Below, in pieces: positions 8,901 to 21,468 of a DNA stretch of 64,000 nucleotides. The DNA is from Endomychus coccineus (lineage: Eukaryota; Arthropoda; Insecta; Coleoptera; Endomychidae): contig OY294068.1 of NCBI GenBank assembly GCA_958510875.1, positions 176,731,411 through 176,795,410 on the forward strand, given 5' to 3'. Position 1 is the stretch's first letter, and every line of letters begins with the position of its first letter. The notes under the pieces are model-generated. The model searched no databases and had not been told where the DNA came from. It saw only the letters and a program-made list of their open reading frames with translations. The position numbers and the translations under genes are program-made.

Positions 8901-11900
8901 GATACGAGCAAAATATGATTCATCACTATAATGAATAGCTACCTAAGTCTGTAATATGAAGAGCCGATTAGAGGCATAACAAGCATTTCAACTGTTTTCC
9001 ACTACGTATGAACATAATAGTTGATTGTATATACTATAAGAATCACTTTAATATAGATTAATCCACAGATGCAGCAACTTATACTCTAGCTCGACAAAAA
9101 AATCGTATGAATTTGTTAATACACAACGAAATTGTGAATTTTATGTATCAATTTATTCGTTAAAGAATACAGTTAAGATTTAAACGTATCGATTTTATAG
9201 ACGAATGTCATGTTATGGAAATTTCTGATCAACATAACCGAATTCCTTGGAAACTTTCCATAAAACTCGCTCTTTGATCATAACTAAGGCATGGTTCACT
9301 AATTACAAAACTTATAGTTTTCCAATTTAATATGCGGTCATGCATCCAGAGGAGCAGATTATTTAGTTTCCAGCTTCTCAACTCTAAATTCTGTTCTGAA
9401 GCTCATCGCGGTTACTGTAATATGTCATATCAAAGTGAAGAATACCTAGAAGTGAGTAATAAACTCACTCAAAACCTCCTGTAATATGAGGCCACAATGA
9501 TTCATTTAAAATATACGCAACGTCACGTAATGTAGGCCTAGTGGCAGGATAGACGTGTGAGGTGAAGAAGTACAAAGGGGGCACTGTTGAGAGATTGTGA
9601 ATAATTTCATGGAACTAATGGATAACAACGGGCGTTCTTAACCATTATTCTTAATTCCATAAGAAAATATTGTTTTTACCTTTTACTCCACTATTTTCGG
9701 CTGAGAATTTATTGAAACCAAATGTGAACGTTTTAAAATAAAGTTTATCTCAAGTCTGGATGCATCATATTTTCTTCGACTTCCCGCAACGTCGAAATGT
9801 GTTTCATCACCGATATTATTGATATTGTATTGTAGGAGGTATTGACTCAAGAACATACAAAAGAAAGGCCTTGGTGTTGTTTACATATTTACGTCAACTC
9901 AACTACAACCTAACCTATCATCGAATCTTTCTTTATCTTTACTGTTGGTTTTTCCCTTTTCTTCTTGATTTTCATTTGCATTGATCTCAAAAAGCTCTGA
10001 TTAGAATCAGAATGATAATCCAGGAATCGTATCAAACACACACGTTTTAAACGTGGAAGGCTTTACAAATGGAGTCCGAGAGTTCATATTCTGCGTCAAT
10101 AAGTTTTCCAAGCTCAAGTCAAGTAGATATTAGGACAAATGATGATTACAAAAAATTTTGAAGAACATACATCCTTTGATGGTTACCTCTACTCAATTGA
10201 TTCAAAACCAAGAGATACCCACTTACATTCAGCGTTTATCTCATGGGAAGGTAATAGAACCCAGTATGACTGACAAAAGTTCGGACTATGAACAAGATTC
10301 TTATTAAGCTATATCCATCTGAATGTAGTAAATTTTCATCTATCACGAACAGACTGAAATTTTTAGCACACAGAAAAATCGATTGGTTTAGGGAGTTTTT
10401 TATGAAACTATAATCTGGATACTTCAATCGTAAAGCTACGATAGCAATAGAAGATAACGCTGCAGAAACAGAGCTATCTTCACAAAATATCAATTCATGA
10501 AACTCGACTTCAAAAATATTGAATAATTATGAAATGATTATTAGTAAATATGTAAATATTCTATAGTTCATTTATTATGTGACAATTATTTTTTAACATC
10601 TCGTATATTCTTTCTGTATTTACTTTCCATACTTGTTCAGTCTATACATTATATCAGGTAGAATTTGCCGGTCGTCTGACACGAAATTCTCGTTATTCGG
10701 AAATATGAAGTGATCGTTTTACTCATCCTTCTATATTGTATGTTCTTGTTATCAACTCATTACAGTAGAAATCTGGTAAGCAAACAAGCAACACGAATTG
10801 AGTAGAAGTCCGCATGGATGCTAACGCAGCATGGTCCTAATGTTGGAGATTGTCATAGTAATACAGCTCTTGATGACAGCAGGTTGGCATACGTATCCAG
10901 CATTAATCGATATAAGCCCGACAAAGATGCATGCCGAAGCATGTATCTTTGTCGGTAAAGCACTCCACATGCATGATGTTCTGCTAGAACGAAGCGCACA
11001 ACAGATAACTGTCTATGCTATCCATAGAAACGTGTCCTATTGATGTGTTGCTACTGCGCCACAGTTATGGGCTTAGTCGTGTAGGGGAGTCTACCAACCA
11101 CTAATTACCAATTACCTCATACTATATAGATGTTTTGAATTCGAGATCGTCTTAGGATTTCCATTTCCGAATGGGTCCGATGTCGGCTACTCTGCTTAGG
11201 AAAAGAAGTAATTTTGCGTATTAAAGATGAATGAACTTTCAGATGAGTACAGAATGGGGTAGAACCAAGTTAAAGTCCTTTGAATATGACGTTGAATAGA
11301 TTCTATAGCGACAACATTGGAGAATATTGAAAGTGTAAACTTTTGTAAACGGCATCTTCTAACACAGAATTGACAAGCTTTTACGGCGAGACAGGGGAAG
11401 CCACCCGGATTGATTGATTCGCTACAAACACCACTACGGTTACCTGAGGAAGAAGGAAGGCGGTTTCCGGTGCCTATACATTATATGTAATTGGTTTAAT
11501 GACTTTGATCCTGTTCATAAAACTTGGTCTTACCGACTATCTGGAAATTAATCGACAAATGTACCTAAACGGAAACAGTGTCTTAACATTTTCTTCAATA
11601 GCGCGTGATTGTATTTTAGAATGAAGTCATATGATTTCATTCTATTTATAATGTGAAGGTCAGTAATGGCAAAAATACAACTTGTCCAATGAATATTAAC
11701 CAATCATCTATGCGTACTTCAACATTTTCCCTAAATAACTGCCGCGCTATCGTCGTCAAACCAGGTATACGCCATTTTAACAATTGGCGACACAATACAG
11801 CTTTCTGATATAAACTGTGGATTTATTAAATTGATTTGACAGCTCCCTGTTCTCAGTTCATAATCCGTTCTGAATCTAAAGAATTCCTAAATTTGTTTGT

Positions 11901-12799
11901 AGTACAGTTTATCGTATCAAATCGTAGGTATATTCAAAAACCATGAAAACCTGCTCAACCTGACAACAATGGCTGACCTTGATCCATGATGTTATATCAT
12001 TTTTCCAACGAACTAGCCATATTGATGTAAGAGTTAACAAGGCTACAAATTGAAAACCATGATCTTTCGGATTGCCCCGTTCTATTTTGGTTTAACCACT
12101 TTCTAATGCTCAAACAACAAAAATATTTAACCTCTTTGTTTAGGTATAGATATTATGTCTTATTATTCTGCACTGTTGTATAGAATAATCAAACACTGCT
12201 TGGTATTTGATATTCAATATTAACTTGGTTACTATTTGTATTAAAATTTAAAAAATTGTATTTTGTGTTTATCTCGGAAAATAAGAGGACTACCGGAAAA
12301 CTGCTTTAGTAGAATAAAAAACGATGGAATTCTCTACAAAATAATTCAGAGATACTGAATATTTGCGGATGGTGGTAAGCTCCTCGCCCAATTTTGCTCT
12401 AGAGCCCCTATCATCATCCTATGAAGCCAGAGGTGGAAGACGGAGATAGGTTGATGCAGCCTGGCAAGAATTATGAAATCGGCATCTGATAATCTAGTTT
12501 TTATTTCATCCAAGAAGGTGGATCCCACAAACCCTACTATAATGATGTCAGGTACCACCATTCCCAAGAAATCCTCAGTATCCTCGATGTTATCATCAAC
12601 AGCATCCTCACATGGAACGATCATGATAAATCTTGGGCGAAAACTGCTTCACAAAGCTAATTCACACCCCAGCAGTTTCTCACAGATTCGAACTGTTGTC
12701 AAGTACTATTCATACTTTTGGTGTTCAGCTCCCAAATAAACGCTGTAGCTCCTGAATTAAATCTTTCTCGAAACTATCTACTTCGCCCATTATGTCTTG
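8901..12799. other. No recognisable gene (one hairpin)
   Basis: AT-rich sequence. Frames at 10236-10493 (-), 10831-11043 (+), 12346-12624 (-) and 12473-12739 (+) have no recognisable domain; the last two overlap antisense. The only structure I see is the hairpin listed separately. Confidence 0.5.
10918..10955. repeat. Near-perfect 17-bp hairpin
   Basis: CCGACAAAGATGCATGC (10918-10934) and GCATGTATCTTTGTCGG (10939-10955) are reverse complements with a single G:U-type difference, separated by CGAA. It may be a residual TE end or an RNA hairpin; there is no other support. Confidence 0.6.
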
Positions 12800-12922
12800 C
12801 CTTACCACTTTCTGGGGCCATCGAAAAAATCCCGCCTACACTGAGATTCGAACCTGTAACCGGAAGTCGCAGTGATTGGAAGATTGAGGCCTCTACCATA
12901 GAGCTGAGATTAGGTGTGATTC
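12800..12922 (-). repeat. tRNA-related sequence, possible SINE head or tRNA pseudogene
   Basis: On the minus strand the segment contains CTCAGCTCTATGGTAGAGGC, which resembles a pol III A box with the D-arm. About 35 nt later comes GGTTCGAATCT, a near-consensus B box (T arm), followed by a partly matching acceptor side (CAGTGTAGGCGGGA). The anticodon arm is not a clean 5-bp stem/7-nt loop, so I do not call a functional tRNA. Confidence 0.5.
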
Positions 12923-14227
12923 AATTTTTTCAACAGTTGGCTTACATTTAAGTATGACAAAGTTCTAAATATCATAATCCCCTGATACCCACATGATACT
13001 GCACAATCTGATCATCAAAGTGCATGAGATATGTTCTTTGAGAATCGTGAGTTGTGTTTTGACGATAGGTCGACTTCGTCGGAAGTGAATTCGGCCGCTA
13101 ACACTCTGGGGATTATAAAATATGTTTGGCCGTACCAAGCTAACATGTAATTAAGGAACTTTAACTCGACATGGTAAATGAGCAACCTCTGTTTTAGTGA
13201 TAAGTTGTCAGAGCATGCACATATTTATCTATAATTTACAACTTGAGCGATGAATAAATTTTCAAAACGATAATAGATTATTATACATAACGTGACGACC
13301 AGCACTTTTGTAAATTAATTAAAGTGATTCTAATCTGGAAACGTTAAAAGTTGGGTTGTTAAAAATAAATTTTACGATGCTATGTTTGCGAGGCATTAAT
13401 CAAAGGTGTCTGAGTTGACTGATGCGCGGGATGTTGTTTGAGAGGCGTTCGATTGTCGTTACTAATTTGCGATTCTCAGTGAGAGACTCTGGCGGCCTAT
13501 ATTTAATGTAAGGGAAAATTACAAGGTAGGAAAATAATATATAGTGACAGTGCTCCGCCGTTGTATTAACAGAGACGGATTTGTTTGTATGCTGATGCAT
13601 TCAGATGTGACGACGGATCGAATTACGAACAAACAAGAATTGAAACATTACCCTTCGGTTTCTTCCCGGCACGAATGATTCAAATTACAGATTGGAAATA
13701 ATTTGTTAGTCAAAGCAACTGAATCGGATCGTCTTGCCTTGTCTTATTTATTGTTTTGTTAATTATTACAGCTCCCATTGTTTGCAACATTCATTCGATA
13801 AGATAATAGGGTGGAAATAACGAGGTGGTCTCAATCTCTATGGATTCAGCGTTCACTTCATACAAATATCCATTTACGAAAAATGTAACAAACTGGATTT
13901 GGAGAATTACTGAAGTATTTCAATAATATGCTGTGGCTGAAAGATTCTGGAAACATTATTGCAAGAGAATTTCTTCATTTGAATGATGTTATTCCTGAAC
14001 AGCAATATGATATTTCTTGACGGTGTTGTCGAATATGCTACTGACAGGTTAAGTTCGATTTTTTGTGCGTAGAGGAGAGGAAATCTGCCGGATTCTTGAG
14101 TCTAACTGCACTGCGGTCATATGTGTGCTATTGTGCCCTCACATATTGCTATGTCCTCATCAGTCCGTTGTATTCTATGAAATTCAGTAGCCTGATGTAG
14201 ATACTTCTGATTTCCTCGGGTGTGGTT
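12923..14227. other. No recognisable gene
   Basis: AT-rich spacer; the frame at 13400-13600 (-) has no recognisable feature. Confidence 0.5.
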
Positions 14228-14945
14228 TCATCATCTCCTAAGTATGTCTGACGACCAATCGCGTATGCCGTGCACTGACACATCACATGACTCTGTCTCC
14301 ACGCCGCAAGCCCTGTATGTGGGCTGATCTACAAGACCCATCGTGCAGAGATTTCTTATTTGTTGTCTGCTGAACGTCAGTAGATTTTTCACTCGTTGCT
14401 GCTGGAGGTCTCCCATTACTCGCTTGGAGTGGGACATACGGGGCAGTTCCCTCCAATAGACACGATGCTCTGCTACAAGTTATTTTTGGATTTGAGATTT
14501 CGCTGTGGCATGACAAATGCCACAAGTTGGCTCCGGTCCAATCAGGGGTTGTTCCGCCTCCGCTTTAGCGAGTGCGACGGCAGTTTTAGTCCCATCGAGT
14601 CTGGTTTCTTCAGACTCCCATACGAGTGTAATTCTATTGGGGTTATTTACTATTGCCGTTAACTTTTTTCACAATCGAGTACACATTGTGAGTGACTCCA
14701 GTGCCTTAAGCACTGCTAGTTTGCTCTCTATGATTGTGAGTTGTCTATTCTCATAGTTTCTCTCCCTCATAATTCGAACACATGTTGTAATTGCTGATAT
14801 TTTTGCTTGGAATTCTTTCGTAAGTGTCCCTAGCTTCAAAGAAATTATTTCTCCTTGATCCTTTGTCTCGACTATTCCAGCACCTGTACTTTTTTTGGTC
14901 TTGGTGCCTTTGGTATACCATACGGAATCCCCTAGTATCATATGA
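14228..14945 (-). pseudogene. Non-LTR retrotransposon RNase H and tail, broken
   Basis: Minus-strand relic of an RNase H-bearing non-LTR element, different in sequence from the one at 6895-7905. The upstream block (14669-14941) reads GTKTKKSTGAGI, FQAKISAITTC and SKLAVLKAL, matching the core RNase H order (DGSKT.xxTGAG, FQAEixAI, SdSxAAlKAL) with the first Asp replaced. Downstream in other frames come LIGPEPTCGI, LPRMSHSKRV, LTFSRQQIRNL and a C-rich end, the usual C-terminal tail. Multiple frameshifts and stops are present. Confidence 0.75.
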
Positions 14946-15181
14946 GGATTGTCTCCAGTGTTCTCCCGCCCATTCAGTTTGATGGATCTGAGCCAGTGGA
15001 TGTGTTGTATTCGATTTTCAAAGGGCTTTCGATGAGGTACTTCATAATTATCTGCTCTACAAACTGGAATATTATGAAATTCGTGGGAATCTTCTTTGGT
15101 GGATTAGGACTTTTCTATTCGACTTGACGTTTTAGTTAAGATTAGAGAACGCTAGATAGAGGGAATATAAAATATAGAGGG

Positions 15182-15600
15182 TTGTTCAGTTTTTGGTCCG
15201 TTACATTTTCTTATGTACATTTCAGAATCGCCTTTCACTATTACTTCACAATTGATGTTAAGGTTTTCAATAATCCTTTGAGTATCATTAGATCTTGGAT
15301 GATTCTTTTGAACCCTGAGAATACCAAGAATCTAGGTTTGGGATATTTCCTGACCTACCTCATTGGTCAGGTGGAAATTATTTCTATCACGTGTGTTCGA
15401 CCGCATTTGGAGTACCGCATCCAGATTTGGTCAGCATCATGGAATTTGGTACATGAAACAAATGGAAAAGTTTGATGCCGAGAATCAAGATTGTCTCCGT
15501 CACTGCGTTTCGTGGAGTAATCAAAGATTGTCAACGCCGTTGCTGCAGTCTACAAGAAGACGTGACGATTTGAAGTTGTCCATGATGGTTTCGACATAAA
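15182..15600 (+). pseudogene. Non-LTR RT thumb remnant
   Basis: Plus-strand frames 15182-15475 and 15363-15599 together give VRPHLEYRIQIWSASWN, then (frame-shifted) MKQMEKFDAENQDCLRHCVS. This matches the RT C-terminal pattern VRPxLEYaxxvWs...vQrrcLRxc of Jockey/CR1-like elements. It is short and frame-shifted. Confidence 0.6.
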
Positions 15601-18179
15601 TTTGAGATGGAGTTGTGTGCTTGAGGGGGACGAATGATTTCGTGGTCACGAATATAAGCTACTTTGTGAGGCATTTTTCGAAAGTGTACTTCAGTTACCA
15701 ACGTTTTTTAACTCTGGAATTCTTCTTCCGAGTTAGTTTTCCGTGCATCGTCCGCTAATATGTTTAAAAGTAGCGACCATAAAAACACTTGACGCTTCTT
15801 CTTTGAAAACTGTCTTCTCAATTGGTTGTTCGATCAATAATATGTGACAGCAAATGTTCCATTCTCCATTCATACCGGAAACAATCTGATTTATCATAAA
15901 ATATATGAAGCATACTTTCCTACTTTAAATAATGGAGTAAAATGATCCACAATAACCATCAAACGTTTCCACCGATATTTCGTATAATATCAATTCATAA
16001 TATCATTTGAAGATAGCATGGTCTTTTCTGAATTTCTAGAGTTATTATAAATTATCGGCTTAACTGAGAATGGTTCTCGAATGATCTTGGGCTTGGGATG
16101 AATTTTGCAGCACAAAAACGTTCTCTTGAAATTTTCTGAGCAAGCTGTCAATGGATTACGATTTGGTTTATTCATATTTTTATAGCTACTGATTTTCCCT
16201 GATAAAGATTCATAAGTTTCGTACTCGTTGAACATCAATCAATCAATCAATCAAAACATAGAGCGCTTGAGTGGGTCCATTGTGCGCCCCTTGATACAAA
16301 AATCAGTCCAGCAGGTCTAAAACAGTGCCGATGGCTAATATTTTGCATGGACCGATATTTCTTTTGACTTCAAGCGTCACCTTGGGGAAGTGAAATATCC
16401 CTTCTGGATGGAACATAAGTTTGATACTAATTTTAAAATATGTCACTCCTCAATATATTACATTTATTAATTGTTTTAACAGTTTCGAAAAATGTATAAT
16501 CTAATTTAGTGTACAAAACTATACAGCAATAAAGTTGTAGTTGTAGTTGTAGTTGTAGATATAGTATAACTAGACCAATGGGTGACACCACAGCTGTTTC
16601 GCCTTCTATAGCTCATCACTGGAACGAGTAGAGCTATAGTGTCACCGTTCGATATATCTGCTGATGTTTACAGAAATTCCTAGAGAGGGATAGAACAACT
16701 AACGCCATCTAATCGTGAGCAGATGCCCCTTAAAAGGATCAACGCATTGTGATCATTGACTAAATGGATCATTCATCTAGTAATGTTTATTTAAATTTAT
16801 TTATATGAATGTAAGTATCTATGAATGTGTTATAAGCCTCTCCTATGACGTTGATCATGTACTGTAATGAATCCTATAAATCAAGTATATTATTATTATT
16901 ATTGGAGATAAGTATCCTAAAGTATATACAGATACACGAAGCATTTCCTAAAAACACACTATTGATCGCATCTTACACTTGCCGCAGTCTTCTTATAGGC
17001 GAGAATAGAACGGTAGCAATGCAGTGTTAAATGTATGGAGTGATTGTGAATTGGCAGCGAAATATAAGGAAATAAATAATTAGTTGCATGAGGATGCTTC
17101 ATAACAGACAAGTAGTTGTGAAATAGAAACGGAATGGTCGATTACATTATTCCATATTGTTTACAAAATAGAGTTGTTTTTGAAAAGGGAAACATTATCA
17201 GCGGTACACGGGTCGGATATAACAGGAAATGTCGACAAAAAGCAACCATTAGCTCTAACTGGAGGATTCGAGTTCCTTTTCAGAATGTTCCTCGCCGCGC
17301 ATCAAACTAAAATCTGTGTGCACTTTATGTTGTCGAGAAACAAACAAATATGTAAGTTACTCAGAGCTTGTTTGATTGCTACGTGAGTTGCAAACTTCAA
17401 ATCCGACAAAGGGCCTTGTGTTCGTGCAAGCCACAAACATACTTACGGATTCCTCAAATCTCGGTCTCTATTTTCTCTCTGCTTCGTTAATAAATAAGGC
17501 AGAGCAAATTGCTTTCGTTTAACGATTGCGCACCGGAAAATACATAATAGTAATACATGATTATTATGACATTTAAGAACGATTTATGTGTACAATTTAA
17601 GTGAATAACCGATTCTAGCTGTGAATTTGAGACTTATTCACATACACCGGCTAACCGGTTTCCATAAACTCTCCGTGCAAGTATATAGGATTATCAGGAT
17701 ATATGAAATAGCAATTTATCGGAATAAAGATTTTTGAATCGTACAACCGATTTTCAAGTTCAAGATTCGTTAACTTCATAAACAGAACCATTACTTCTTG
17801 AACAATATATTTGATAAGGTCTCTCTCGTCCAGATCGATCAGTGAAGCCACAAACTAATAGTTCTAGACATCTGTTCTGCTCATAAGTGGAACGAGAAAG
17901 TTTGCGACGTCTCTTCTGAAGGTAGTATGGTTAAAGACCAAAATATCTCACGGCAAATTAACCATGAAAGGGCTAGAATCTCTCACGCCCTGTGTATATC
18001 TCCTTCGCCGAAATATGCCAATTGGTCGTTCCTAAAGTCCCTTAATGTATCAGCATTCTGTCTTGTAAACGTTAATGCTTCAGCAAAATATGCAGTTTTC
18101 AGAAGAAGGAAGAATTAATCTGAGAGAAAACAGTTTTCCCCATGGGCAATATGTTCTTTTGTCTCAACGGGAAATTTTA
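15601..18179. other. No recognisable gene; two simple repeats
   Basis: Contains a (TCAA)n run at about 16231-16252 and a (GTTGTA)n run at about 16535-16559, which may be the tail of an unrecognised retroelement. Other frames show nothing recognisable. Confidence 0.5.
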
Positions 18180-19055
18180 CTTGTATTTTCCTGGTTCTAA
18201 TTGATAGAGGGGTATGTCGTTTTATCTATTTATTTATTTTCATATCTGAGAACAATAGATCTTCAGAAGATGATGAAGTTTGGAAGCGTTCAATGAATTT
18301 TGATACAATAACTGGGTCACAACGAATTTTCGAAAAGTTCCCCGCCCACTTCGATAGTTATTTGCGCGTTTACAAATTGAACTAGTAGCAAGTTTTATTG
18401 AACGTTGATTCTTTATAATAAATGCTGCAGAATTAGCAATGCGATCTAATAACGCATACCTTGTGTCCACTTTCTCAGCTTAAACGACTTCATTCATCCC
18501 CAAAGACAAAAATCTAGGGGATGAGATCCGGTGACCTCGGTGGCCAAGGGTGCTGGCCGCCTGTACCAATCCAGCGATCGCGGAAAAGGGTATTCAGAAA
18601 ATTTCTTACATTATTTGAATAATGAGGAGGCGCTCCATCACGTTGGAAGATAATACGTGGGGGTCGGATATTCAAAAGTACTTCGTTCAATTGATCCTCC
18701 AAAAAATGTAAATAGACTTCCCCAGTTAGGCAAAGAACTACCATTACAGAAAATATACACAAACATCATATCTGCAGAATCTTTTTAATTGAATTTGTGA
18801 GGCATTTTTACAATGTCATAAAACTAGCATAACTGTCAGTTTTTTCGCCACTTGCCCAATTAATATTGTGTTCCAAATTGTCATTTGAGACAACGTTTTC
18901 AAAGTTAACTTGAACAACTAATTAAAAAAAAACTATTTATCTCTGAATCAAATGAAAATCTGTATTGAACATATATGAGTTTATTTTGCCTATTTTGGCT
19001 TCCTAGACATATCCTTAAAATATTCTCATTTCCTCCCGAAGCACCCTGTATATGT
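18180..19055 (-). mobile_element. Tc1/mariner-superfamily element, DD41D type, degraded
   Basis: The transposase remnant at 18240-18762 (-) lies downstream, in the sense direction, of an end that reads TATACAGGGTGCTTCGGGAGG (about 19030-19052, minus strand), the CAGGGTG-type end common in insect IS630/Tc1-mariner elements. The other end was not identified, so the left boundary is approximate. Confidence 0.5.
18240..18762 (-). pseudogene. DDE transposase C-terminal half, DD41D spacing
   Basis: Two collinear frames (18514-18762 and 18240-18470) with a short break. The first holds FQRDGAPPHYSNNVRNFL and WPPRSPDLIP, the second and third catalytic regions. Reading on, the residue at the third catalytic position is the Asp of SPDLIPLDFCLWG. 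Counting from the Asp of RDGAPPH gives 41 intervening residues, i.e. DD41D. The following IxxxAxxI.KRANNYRSGRGTFRKF segment is the usual C-terminus of this insect family. The N-terminus and first Asp are missing. Confidence 0.75.
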
Positions 19056-20186
19056 AGATGAAAAACAGCACTCATTTATTTTGTATCAACCTTTCACTGG
19101 GCCACGACATATCACTTTTTGGATGCTTCGACAGCATTATATTGAGCTACCTAAAACATTATTTTTTTTAATGCAAAATAACCTAATTTTTCAATTGTGC
19201 ACAAAAATAGCGCTAAATTAGCACTATGTATCAAAATATAAGATAAGATAAGATAAGATAAGATACCTATGAAGTATTACATCTTAGTTAAATGCAATAA
19301 TAACTCGATTATTGTTAATATATAAATTGTTGTGTTTTATTCAGATTCCACCATTCAATCATTACGATTAGATATAACTAATTAAATAATGTTAAGGTAA
19401 TTCAGATCGTTTAAGCTGGTGAGATTACGTTGTGATAGTGTCTGGAACGGAACGTTCGTTAAAAATACGTATTATCGTGTCATTGTTCGTATGCTAATCA
19501 TCCTGAAGCTGGAATCAAGTGTCCCGAAATCAGATAATAATTACAAACGGTACCTTTCGATAAGCAAATTTGATACGCATTGTGTACAGATGAGGTATTG
19601 TTACTCTTCCATCTGTTTGTAACCAGATATTAAGATTATACGAAGTCAAATTATCCGGCACAGTCATCAGTTTTTGTTCAAGCTACAAATGACATATACC
19701 ATTAGTTTATAGTCTGTAATTAGGGAAGCGCATTCCCTGTACTCTGCGTTACCAACCCACTATAAGAGGGACCGTGTTAACAAGGGCGGCGGTCTGCAGT
19801 CGCTACTGAATATACTCAACTTAATTTGAATGCGCTCCATCCGCATGACGCGTAATTTCTAGGGCCTCTTACTTGAGCATATCCCCCGAGATGGTAAACT
19901 TCTGCTTAAGTTATATAAGATACTTTATACCCATCGGACTTGTACTTGGTTTTTGCGAAACTGAATGTTCACATAGTGGAGATTATGTTCTCCGTGTTTA
20001 ACAAGAGCAAATTTCTACACAATATTAAGTTATGCTCCGATAATAGTACTTAAGTTGTTGAACCTATTCGAACATCACCCATTATAAGTAATGAAATAAC
20101 ATAAAATTGGCTCGAGGCACGCCGAACTTTATTCTACCAGACATCATTTTTCTATCGGCGAAGTTTCAACCAAACACATGTATTTT
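19056..20186. other. No recognisable gene; AGATA microsatellite
   Basis: A tandem (ATAAG)n run occupies about 19237-19265. The frame at 19419-19622 has no recognisable feature. A less AT-rich stretch at about 19730-19900 has no frame or match here. Confidence 0.5.
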
Positions 20187-20525
20187 TTAAATATTTTCCG
20201 ATAATATTTCCGGAACATTTTTTTTATACCTAGAGGTAACTGAATATGTTACATGGACAAATTTTCGAAAAACATCAATCTTTAATAGAAGCCCGTGAAC
20301 TATACTATAGCCGAAACATGAAATGGAAGTCATATTCAAAGCTGAAGGATTGTGAACTTCATTTGCTGTAGAGTGTGAGCGATAAAAAAGCATGAATACC
20401 CGACCAATAGATTTTATATCAATTTCAATGAAATTTGAACAGTAGCAAACCATCATGATGTGCTGAGCAGATACTGCAGTTTGGTCAAGATTAGAAGTAA
20501 ATCGTGAACAGAGACCAACAGTCAA
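20187..20525 (-). pseudogene. Unrecognised 112-codon frame, faintly odorant-receptor-like
   Basis: Uninterrupted frame with AQHIMMVCYCSNFIEIDIKS and, about 55 residues later, LKIDVFRKFVHVTYSVTSRY. The order (CY-x-x-N before a helix, then a final hydrophobic helix with F..F...TYS) recalls the C-terminal transmembrane helices of insect odorant receptors, where a CY.G and a late SYS/TYS motif are usual. No upstream exons or splice sites were found, and a copia gag scrap lies 80 bp to the right. It could equally be a chance frame. Confidence 0.2.
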
Positions 20526-20604
20526 TAAAGTAATGCTGAATCAGAATTTTTTAAATCATCAAAAGATCAGTACTGATAGTATTCTCCAATATATCATCAA
20601 AATC

Positions 20605-20790
20605 TAATCATTGGCACAAGCCCTCCATGCCGTTGGAAAAGAAGTTAAGGATATTGACTATATTGCTAAAGTTGTAGACAGCTTACCTCCAAAATGTGGA
20701 CCGTTTATTAGATGATTATGAAGAAAATGATCAGACCTTCAAGTATCTCACATTACGGTTGCTAAAAGAATGAATGCGATTGACCCAATA
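20605..20790 (+). pseudogene. Ty1/copia gag fragment
   Basis: Plus-strand reading LAQALHAVGKEVKDIDYIAK, VVDSLPPKCGPFI, then after a one-codon disruption DDYEENDQTFKYLTLRLLKE. The arrangement (ixxILxSLPPxxxxFxxAWxx...qTlxxLtxRLLxEE) is typical of insect copia gag proteins. Stops interrupt it, and no protease, integrase or RT was found nearby. Confidence 0.65.
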
Positions 20791-21468
20791 GCAGTATAGT
20801 GTTGAGAGACAAGGTAGGCATTGAAATTTCCTGTAAAAATACGAGGAATATAGGTATCAGGAAAGACCTCATTAGGTTCTCGTCATTGATAAATGTTTTT
20901 GTTGGTTGATCATCTTTAAGCATGATGTATTTATCGATGGTCGAATTGTTATCGAAGTGCTACGCAGATTGAAGTCAAACGTTGTTTTGACAATTTTTTC
21001 AAACCTACTTTCTTCCTTGGACAGCACACGCTTATCGAATTTTACAAAAAAACATTGGAGATAGAAGCGATCAATCTTATATAAGTCGGAAGAGAATTCA
21101 ATCTCACATTCAAAGGATGAAATTAATATGGATTGTACCATTTGAAAAAAAAGTTATTCGTGTTTGAAACTTGTCTAATCTAGGCTACATTTTCTTAAGT
21201 GTGAGCTTCATACACATTTTAGTTATTGTGGAAATAATGAGACGATTCGAGGTAAAACGAATTCCAAGGAGGGAATGTTTCCACTATCCTGGTCCAGATA
21301 CTGTGTTGCTATATTCGGAGTACCGCAAAATTCGATGTTTTTCAAAACAGTTGAATTACCGAAAACGGTGTCCTAGATCCGATACACAGATCGACCAAGA
21401 ATTAAATGGGGAATCTAATAATATCCAATATCCAATAATATATACTATGTGTTATGTGTGTTATTGTA
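20791..21468. other. No recognisable gene
   Basis: Frames at 20872-21141 (-) and 21171-21509 (+) show no domain. This could be the decayed remainder of the copia copy, but I see no matching motif. Confidence 0.4.

Noticed and set aside
12346..12739. Overlapping antisense frames of 92 and 88 codons
   Set aside because: Neither shows a recognisable motif, and each is open only because the other strand is; no splice or promoter support.
15990..16238. 82-codon minus frame
   Set aside because: No recognisable domain, basic and low complexity at the end, next to a TCAA microsatellite.
19237..19265. AGATA repeats as a CRISPR-like array
   Set aside because: A simple 5-bp microsatellite with no spacers; CRISPR is not expected in this kind of genome.
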